Origin: Tretioscincus oriximinensis
Taxonomy: Eukaryota > Chordata > Lepidosauria > Squamata > Gymnophthalmidae
DNA: 64,000 nucleotides
Reading direction: 5' to 3'
NCBI GenBank assembly: GCA_022410635.1
Contig: JAJVDF010000210.1
Coordinates: forward strand, 1,738,122-1,802,121
Shown in pieces: positions 57,228 through 64,000 of the stretch. Position 1 is the stretch's first letter; every line of letters begins with the position of its first letter. Position numbers and translations under genes: made by a program. The notes under the pieces are model-generated. The model ran no database searches and had not been told where the DNA came from. It was given only the letters and a program-made list of their open reading frames with translations.

Positions 57228-57540
57228 GCAGGCACGAATGGCTCAGTTGCTTAGGAATTCGTCTCTCGCCTGGGAGATCGGGTTTCAAAGCCCTCTGTTG
57301 GACATGGGGAGGGCTCAGCACCTTCCACTAGCCTGTAGCTCTAGCCAACCCAGCTATTCAAAAGCATGAATTGCAAGAAATTGCAACTGACTGCAAGTAG
57401 ATACATGGGAACCACCACAGCCTGTTGGGGAAGATAGAATCTCAGCCTTCGGGCAAAATACCCTTGTAAGCTGTTTTGAGTCCCTTTGAAAGGTGAGAAA
57501 AGCGGGGTATAAGAACCAAATACTTCATCATCATCATCTT
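57228..57540 (+). mobile_element. tRNA-headed SINE, second family
   Basis: Head AATGGCTCAGTTGCTTAGGA (A-box), B-box GGTTTCAAAGCC, body AATTGCAAGAAATTGCAACT, tail AAAAGCGGGGTATAAGAACC then (CAT)n. Some 90 percent like 19706-20018 by eye. Confidence 0.88.
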
Positions 57541-57710
57541 AGATGCAATAAATCAGGCTAGCAAGTAACAAGCATGCAAATGAGCCACAGATCATCAGTA
57601 CAGGAAGCGATCCAATTTCTGTTTTGAAATTGCATCCTAAATAATAGTTGGAGAGACCTAGGCCCCATTCAGACAAAATAGTTCTACCGCAATAGTAGTT
57701 ACATCNAGAG

Positions 57711-58043
57711 GATTCCACATAAAGAGATAGCAAATTATCATATAAATAATGTAAATAGTAAAGGAAATATTAGAATATGTAAACAAAAACAGTGGATGGT
57801 AAAAATATGTTTAGAAAATAAATTTAGGAGTGAAAATGAAAAATTGAAAGTTATTTTTCTCAATGTAATATTTTCACAATGGTGTATATAAGGATTTGAT
57901 TAAATTACCCTTAAAGGGAAGAAGAATGGGGACGATTTTTTAAAAAAAATGTTAAGAGGCTGTATTAAGTATGTGTTTTAAAATTGGGAAAGAATAAATA
58001 GTTTACTTCACTACAAAAAAAGAAGGGAGGGGAGATTCCACAT
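57711..58043 (+). mobile_element. L1-like 3' end insertion
   Basis: GATTCCACAT at 57711-57720 and 58034-58043 flanks A-rich sequence ending TTCACTACAAAAAAAGAAGG. Ten-base duplication and A-rich end fit target-primed insertion; the tail is impure, so less certain than 29135. Confidence 0.5.
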
Positions 58044-58499
58044 GCTTATGCAGGTTTAGTAATCCATTCACTAAAAACACATTTGCCCTAGGTTTTCCTA
58101 ACTACTTACATGCTGATATTGGAGCTGACTTTTCTGTGTCCCTGCAAAAAAGGCTTCATATGGTGTGTGTATCAGGCAGGAGCAGCCAAGAACTCAGCTA
58201 AGATTAGAGGCAAGTCATGCAACTTGCCAACATTTGAGGGGGTAGGGAGCAGCCCATCAGGAGACTGTGCATGTGAGTTCCTGGGTACAATGCAACAGAC
58301 ATACCTGTGGATACATCAGTTCCTTATTGCAGTAATGCAGAAATTTTACAACAAACAGGCAATTGAGTTATTCTCTATTTAAAATAAACACCAGATTTAA
58401 ATGGTTTGTCCAGATGGGACCCTAAATTAGATTGGGCTGGCCTTGATGTCACCATCTGCAGTGTCCATATTGCTCTCATCCCAGTCAACCTTTGTGTCT
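58044..58499. other. Unassigned spacer with short repeat match
   Basis: 58048-58085 (AGTAATCCATTCACTAAAAA) resembles the left part of the repeats at 9536 and 36750. Otherwise nothing. Confidence 0.35.
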
Positions 58500-58804
58500 A
58501 AAGGGACGATTGGCTCAGTCGACTAAGTGCCGGTCTTTCATCAGAGATGGGTTTTTGAGGCCCGGTGTTGGACATGGAGAGGGGTGAGCGCCTTCTACTA
58601 GCTCTAGCCAACCCAGCTATTTGGAAGCAAGAACTGCAAGAAATTGCAACTGACAGCGACTAGATACAGTAAATGGGAACTACCACAACATAGTGGGGAA
58701 GATAGAATGTAAGCCTTCCAGTGAAAAATAACCTTGTAAGCTGCTCTAAGTCCCTTCAGGTGAGAAAAATGGGGTATAAAACCCAATTCTTCATCTTCTT
58801 CTTG
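58500..58804 (+). mobile_element. tRNA-headed SINE, second family
   Basis: Head GATTGGCTCAGTCGACTAAG, degenerate B-box TTTTTGAGGCC, body AACTGCAAGAAATTGCAACT, tail ATGGGGTATAAAACCCAATT then (CTT)n. Confidence 0.85.
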
Positions 58805-58814
58805 TATTCCCAAT

Positions 58815-59097
58815 ATTGAGTCATTCTGAACTGGCACATGGAAGGACTAGAAACAATGGAATGAAACTGCAAGGGAGTAGATTTAGATTAGATATCAGAA
58901 AAAACTTTCTAACAGTCAGGGTGATAAACCAGTGGAAGAAGTTGCCACAGGTGGTGGTGAGTTTGTCTTCACTGGAAGTCTTCAAATGGAGGCTGGACAG
59001 TCATCTGTCTGGGATGATTTAATGTATCCTGCATTGAGCAGAGGGTTGGACCTGATGACCCTGGAGGTCCCTTCCAACTCTATGATTCTATGTATGT
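58815..59097 (+). mobile_element. CR1 LINE 3' end, ATTCTATG-ending subfamily
   Basis: A frame reads LAHGRTRNNGMKLQGSRFRL; after it GAAGTCTTCAAATGGAGGCT, TGGAGGTCCCTTCCAACTCT and ATGATTCTATGTATG. Confidence 0.85.
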
Positions 59098-59945
59098 CTC
59101 CAAATCCAGGCTACCTTTGAAAACATAAACAGCCTTAAGCTACCTGTATAAATACCAAGGAAGCATATTGAAAACAACTGCAGTGACAGAATGATCTGCC
59201 TCATGTATCCCCATGTCTCATGCAATTTGCTTTAATTAATTTTCAGGCGGCAATAACGACGCTATTACAAATCATCATACCAGGAAAGGCAAACAACATC
59301 ATTACTTAGTGCAGTGTGGCTGCTTCACTTAAACAAGCACACCCGTTCAATTCCCTTCCAAAAGGATCCTCCGCCCAATTCTGAAAAGCAACATAAAAGC
59401 TCCGTCCTCCAGCAGTCACTCACCTGAAACTCCTATGCCACTAATATTTAAAATAGCTGGAATGAGGCTTAATAACACACATTGCAGTGGAACTCACATG
59501 TGAGGATTTGAAAACCCACTGAGAACACTTATGGATGTGGGAATTTAAATGCAGGTATAATTATGGCCCCATGCAATAAAGAAAGATTGCGTTCAAGACG
59601 AAGGGTCTGAAGCGTCGGCACACGGAGTACACGTGGCACAGCAAAATAAATGTAAGTTTTTATAAAGTTTCATGGTTTCATATTGAGACAGAGAAGAATA
59701 TGGCACTTTTGACTGGAAGTCATAAGAAATGTAGTGTGAGAGAAATAGAAAGACATAGGCTGCATCCAGACTGCTGCCTTGCTTAGCTTATTTACATGGA
59801 TTTTCATCTGCTGTGTANCCAAAGTGTTTGTTAAATCTTATAAAAAATAAAATGTATACGTACATTAATTTTTTAAAAATATAAATAAAAAAGTTTTTAA
59901 AAAGAATACAGCATCCAGAAAAGAGAGGGCAATCAGTAAAGCAAC
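59098..59945. other. Unassigned spacer
   Basis: No repeat named; AT-rich patch at 59830-59900. Confidence 0.4.
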
Positions 59946-60835
59946 AGCAGTGGATGGAAGTGAGAGAGAGTCTTTCCTGGGCCCAGTGTTGTTTAACATT
60001 TTTATAAATGTCTTAGATAAAGGAATTGAAGGAAAAGTCATCAAAGCTGCTGATGACACAAAGTTAGGAGGGGTTGCTAATAATAAACAAGAGAGAGAGA
60101 GGATTCAAAAGGATCTAAAGAAGCTTGAACAATGGGCTGAAACCAACAGAATGGTATTTAACATTGAAATGCATGTTCCTACATCTGGGCAAAAAAAATG
60201 AAAACAGCACATACAGAATGGGAGGAATATGCCCTAACACATCTGAAAAGGACCTGGGTGTATTTGTAGATCATAGATTAAACATGAATCAACAATGTGA
60301 AGCCGCTGCAAAAAAGGCAAACATAATCCTATCACACGAAGTAATTATTCCTCTTGAATGCTTGGTCAGACTTGGAATTCAGTGAGTAATTCTGGATATC
60401 CCAATTTAAAAGTGGCATTGATAAACTGGAGCAGGTTCAAAGGAGAGTTACAGTGATAGTGGGTGGTCTGGAACCCACGTCCTATGAGGAACAGTTAAAG
60501 CCTTTAGGGATGTTTAGTCGGCAAAAGAGAAGACTGAGGGGAGACCTGATAACTGTCTGAAGGGCTGTCGCAGAGCAAAGGTATCACCATTGTTCTCATT
60601 GGCACATGGAAGGACTAAAACAATGGGATGAAACTGCAAGGATGTAGATTTAGAGTAGCTATCAGACAGCCAGGCTGATAAACCAGTGGAAGTTTGCCAC
60701 AGGAGGTGGTGAGTTCTCCTTCACTGGAAGTCTTCAAACAGTGGCTGGACAGCCATCTNTCTGGGATGGATAAATGAATCCTTCATTGTGCAGGGGTTGG
60801 ACCACATGACCAACTCTGTGATTCTATGGATGCAG
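59946..60835 (+). mobile_element. CR1 LINE with partial reverse transcriptase (pseudogene)
   Basis: Longest LINE remnant in the window. 59950-60170 encodes FLGPVLFNIFINVLDKGIEG, then the catalytic box region as AADDTKLGG (a functional copy has an aromatic or hydrophobic residue before ADD), then KLEQWAETNRMVFNIEM. After a frameshift near 60175 come GICPNTSEKDLGVFVDHRLN and AAAKKANIILS; later KRRLRGDLI near 60530. It ends at 60818 in ACTCTGTGATTCTATGG. Stops and frameshifts show it is dead. Confidence 0.88.
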
Positions 60836-60924
60836 TATGCCTGTAATAGGTAGACCCAAACATGTCAGTGAGAGGTTGNATCAATATTTTGAAAAGCAAA
60901 GAGGTTGGGATTTTTGGAGGTGGC

Positions 60925-61030
60925 TTCTAGACTGTGGAATAAAGCAACCTAGATTGTTCTGCTTCATTACAGGTCTTTGGAAAATCTTTGAAGATGCGCC
61001 CCTTTGCCCTGTCCTTTGGTTGAGGAAATA
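60925..61030 (+). mobile_element. L2-like LINE 3' fragment
   Basis: CTAGACTGTGGAATAAAGCA, TGGAAAATCTTTGAAGATGC and GTCCTTTGGTTGAGGAAAT correspond to 30000-30100; tail absent. Confidence 0.5.
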
Positions 61031-61075
61031 ATCATAGAATCATAGAATCACAGAGATGGTCATATGGTCCAACCC
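61029..61075 (-). mobile_element. CR1 LINE terminal fragment
   Basis: TCATAGAATCATAGAATCAC then GGTCCAACCCCCTGC is the reverse complement of the ATTCTATG-ending CR1 terminus. Confidence 0.6.
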
Positions 61076-61290
61076 CCTGCTCCGCCACAGTTGCTTCGAC
61101 TGTGCCCTCCTTCCAGCCATGTGGCAGAGCCAGCTGTGTGTGACGAGAATTCAAGAATATGTTTGCACATAATCCGAAATATACACCGTTGTATATTCCA
61201 GAATATAGCTTCGTGGTATGAAGGGACATGCCGATGCTATATTCTGGAATATAGCTTTGTTCCAGTTTTTAGCTCATCGTATGAACGCAT
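61073..61290. mobile_element. Harbinger-like MITE, TTCCGGAA family, truncated
   Basis: Interior as in 13285 (GCCACAGTTGCTTCGACTGT), then GTATATTCCAGAATATAGC and CTATATTCTGGAATATAGC spaced 45 bp, ending CATCGTATGAACGCA. Confidence 0.6.
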
Positions 61291-62777
61291 TGTGCAGCTA
61301 TTATGGATAAAACATAAGTAGATTTTTGCATAAATGGCGTTTGAACAGAAGGACTCAAGCTGGTGTGTGCGTGTTAGAATATTTACCCCCAGATTAAAGA
61401 AAGATAATTCCTTGGATGGGATACCACAGATTGGCTGTCCACCCCGTACCCCATTGGTGCCTTGAGGATGGGTCCTTAATTTACTAAAAGAATAATAGCC
61501 ACAAGGATGTTGCTGAAGTGACGTTATTTCATTACTAATGTTCAGTTAAGCACTTCGCATTCTCTATCGTGGGGATGGAGAGACAAGAAAAATACAACGG
61601 GCCTGGAAAAAAGGACTGGGGGGGGGGGGAAGAGAGAGAGATTTGTTTTCCCAGACAAAGTGCCTTTCATAACCTGTGAGAGTTTCACAGAGCTTGTGAG
61701 GCGTATCTACTCCTTCCAATTCATTTTGAAAATGCACGCCACACTCACAAGCTTAGAAGGAGCTTAATTACAATCAATGGAATAATTAAATGGAGAGGAA
61801 TGTGCAATAGAGAACAGAAATGAATAGGAAGCATATGCATAAGTGCACCTTTGGGCAAATGCATTAGAGGCAGAAGACTGTCATTACCCCTCTCAAATCA
61901 CATCTCTATTTGCTTACGTGAGACAGCCGTGCGTATACAGCTTCCGAAAGCAGACCCTGAATTACAGTTTCTGTCCCCTCTGGTCCTTTGTCTTCTTTTT
62001 TTTCAGGCCTCAGGGAATTTAAGAATGAAGACGTACCCACAATATACAATATGCACTAAGCNTGCTAAGTCTCGTCCAAGGATACGCGACCGTGTGGAAA
62101 TGGTGGAAAGAGTCACACTTTGGTAGCATAACAGTAAAGGTTAAGTAACTGTCATGCCACATTGCTACATCTCTCACCACTCCCAAATCATCCCAAAAGC
62201 ATTCGCAAACTTGTCNTAAATTTGCTTTTATTTTTGCACTTCCAGATGGGGACCAATCCAAGCAAAAGCCNGTACACAGCCAGTTGTAGTGCTTTTTCTC
62301 CCATAGCTCCTCTCACATGCTAATGGATAGTTGGCTATAAATATAAGATTCCTTCACCTATTATCCTTGTGCTTTCTCACTAGAACTACCCATACATCAC
62401 AGCCTTTCCACAATAACCCTACAGTATATAGTGGTTTTTCCTGGTAAACCAATAATCCAGTTTTAAAACCCCAAATCAGTCTAACTGCTATGACAAATGC
62501 AACACAAATTCAACTTGCAAGCATATTATTGGCCCAGTCTGGATGCAGCCTTTCCCTGTGCTGGTATCAAGGCTCTCCAGTCTGTGTGAACAGCTGCACA
62601 CGAATTCACATGATACTAAATTCAAAAAAATCCAAACCCTAGATTAAGTTTATTCTTCAGGCTTAAAGAAAGCTTAAAAGTAAAGCTGTGACCAGGCCCT
62701 AAATACCTATTGCAGGACGTTGAGAGCAACTGAAGGTTTTTAACTTTGTTATCTGGATGAGAATGCCAAAGAGTAAT
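61291..62777. other. Unassigned spacer
   Basis: 1.5 kb; G-run with GA repeats at 61619-61640. No repeat or gene recognised. Confidence 0.4.
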
Positions 62778-62835
62778 TGNTGTGAGGCAGACTGCAGCCC
62801 AATCCAGCATGCCTCTTCTTACACTTTTATGTGCA
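62778..62835 (+). mobile_element. CR1 LINE 3' terminal fragment
   Basis: TGTGAGGCAGACTGCAGCCC and ATGCCTCTTCTTACACTTTT, a diverged terminus. Confidence 0.5.
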
Positions 62836-63404
62836 AAACCTGACATGTCCATCCTCCTTTCGCTTCAGTTTGCAAAGTAGAGATAGGATAAAAACACGAT
62901 TCAGACCCCTATATTTTTTTTAATCTGTAAAGCACCAGATGACATTTCAAGCCGACATCACTTTATTGCTGGATTTCCATTCTCTCAAATTCAAAGACAA
63001 CAAAGGATTAGATTCATGATCCCAGAGGAACTGCCAGTTAGACACTTGAATAAATATTCCAAGATCTTTTCCCTGTTAATTTTTTTGCCATCCTTTATTT
63101 TCTAGAATAAAATGAGTTGTTATTCAGTCCAGCTTTTCATGACCAAACCAGCAAAAGGTGTCAAACAAATAAAGGACCCCAAAAGTTGCTATTCCAACAG
63201 AAATGAAAATAGTGTATTGCAGTCATACAAACAAGCTAAAATCTATAATTCTGGAGAAAATATATATATATAAGTCCATAAAATCCAGAANGGATAAAAT
63301 AATGTAAAAATGTAAAAATGGGTGGAAGCTTGCTGAGTATAAGCAGCCAGATACATTTCAACATGGACTTCCTCAGTTGCTGGTACCCTGGGCTGGTAGA
63401 TACA
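62836..63404. other. Unassigned spacer
   Basis: Short (TA)n at 63260-63272; otherwise nothing recognised. Confidence 0.4.
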
Positions 63405-63546
63405 TACAGGGTGCTTCAAAAAATGTATACACACTGTGAACTTCCATAGAAAATTTATTTACTGTTCTACTGTTCTACAAAGTTAAATTTCAGGAAATTT
63501 TCTATGGAAGTTCAAAGTGTGTATACATTTTTTGAAGCACCCTGTA
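63405..63546. mobile_element. Mariner-type MITE with TA target duplication
   Basis: The 138-bp body 63407-63544 has inverted ends of about 50 bp (CAGGGTGCTTCAAAAAATGT outermost) differing at one base, flanked by TA on both sides. TA duplication and the CAGGGTG end fit the Tc1/mariner superfamily. The tiny middle includes TGTTCTAC twice. Too short to encode a transposase. High arm identity suggests a recent insertion. Confidence 0.85.
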
Positions 63547-63774
63547 TATTTACAAACAGAATGTATATAACTAAATATAGACAAAAAAACCTGCAAGACC
63601 TCTAGATGAACACAGGAACTGACCAAAGGGGGAACCAGTCTGATCATAAGATGGCCATACGCGGGGGGCGGCTTGAAAGCCCTGTGCATCACAGTCAATT
63701 TTTTCATCATCCACAGTACCCTCCACTCAGCTAGCATGATTGCGAGGTGATGTTTAAACCTCCTACTAGTGGGA

Positions 63775-64000
63775 AGAAGTAGTAGAAGAACTACAATCCG
63801 ATTTACCCAACTGAAGGGACTCAAAGCGGCTTACAAGTTTATTTTTCACCCAAAGGCTTACATTCTATCTCCCCCACCATGCTGTCCCCACTAATCTAAT
63901 CAGTTTCTTGCTTTCAAATAGCTGGATTGGCTAGAGCTGAAGCCAGTAGAGGTTGCTTATTCCTCCACAGCCATCACAGAGCTTCGACCTTCACCTCACA
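63775..64000 (-). mobile_element. tRNA-headed SINE, second family, cut by window edge
   Basis: GAAGAACTACAATCCGATTT tail, GGGACTCAAAGCGGCTTACA, body GCTGGATTGGCTAGAGCTGA; the head near 63980 is reached as CACAGAGCTTCGACC and continues past the window end. Confidence 0.8.

Noticed and set aside
59950..60385. Reverse transcriptase frame as an active gene
   Set aside because: It is CR1 with frameshifts, stops and an altered catalytic box, so a dead LINE copy.

Overview
The window is non-coding, AT-rich, CpG-poor vertebrate DNA made almost entirely of interspersed repeats and unique spacer. I find no convincing host exon, RNA gene, CRISPR array or bacterial feature. Open frames longer than 100 codons are assembly gaps, microsatellites, transposon debris or chance. 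The repeat set points to a squamate reptile (lizard or gecko more likely than snake): tRNA-headed SINEs ending in the Sauria-SINE/Bov-B-like tail, abundant CR1 LINE 3' ends, L2-like LINE tails, poly(A) L1-like tails and many small foldback DNA elements. Scattered single N's and two runs of N (130-659 and 45232-45401) indicate a draft short-read assembly.

Layout: 1-7.6 kb holds a Penelope-like foldback family, a CR1 3' end with reverse-transcriptase C-terminal coding remnants, a hAT-like foldback and a Harbinger-like MITE. 7.6-15.6 kb holds further MITEs, the first SINEs, a perfect 57-bp inverted repeat and an L1-like insertion with target duplications. 17-31 kb alternates CR1, SINE, MITE and L2 fragments with unique spacer. 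32-46 kb is the densest part: a head-to-head CR1 pair, a large GAA array, a poly(A)-tailed insertion that begins with a hAT-type terminus, and a GAA array that broke the assembly. 46.5-50.4 kb is mostly unique and includes a homeodomain-motif-rich stretch that could be a conserved non-coding element. 50-64 kb holds SINEs, an inverted pair of a medium-copy repeat, the longest CR1 reverse-transcriptase remnant and a young mariner-type MITE.

There are no genes acting together here; the relations are between transposons. The most interesting signal is a foldback family with a fixed asymmetric end and 12-14 bp target duplications. Its core carries a hammerhead-ribozyme-like arrangement (best at 844-881 and 1712-1750). 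This fits what is known of Penelope-like retroelements, whose terminal repeats are reported to encode hammerhead motifs. Names of repeat families are from memory and were not checked against a repeat library; boundaries are read by eye and are usually good to about 5-20 bases.
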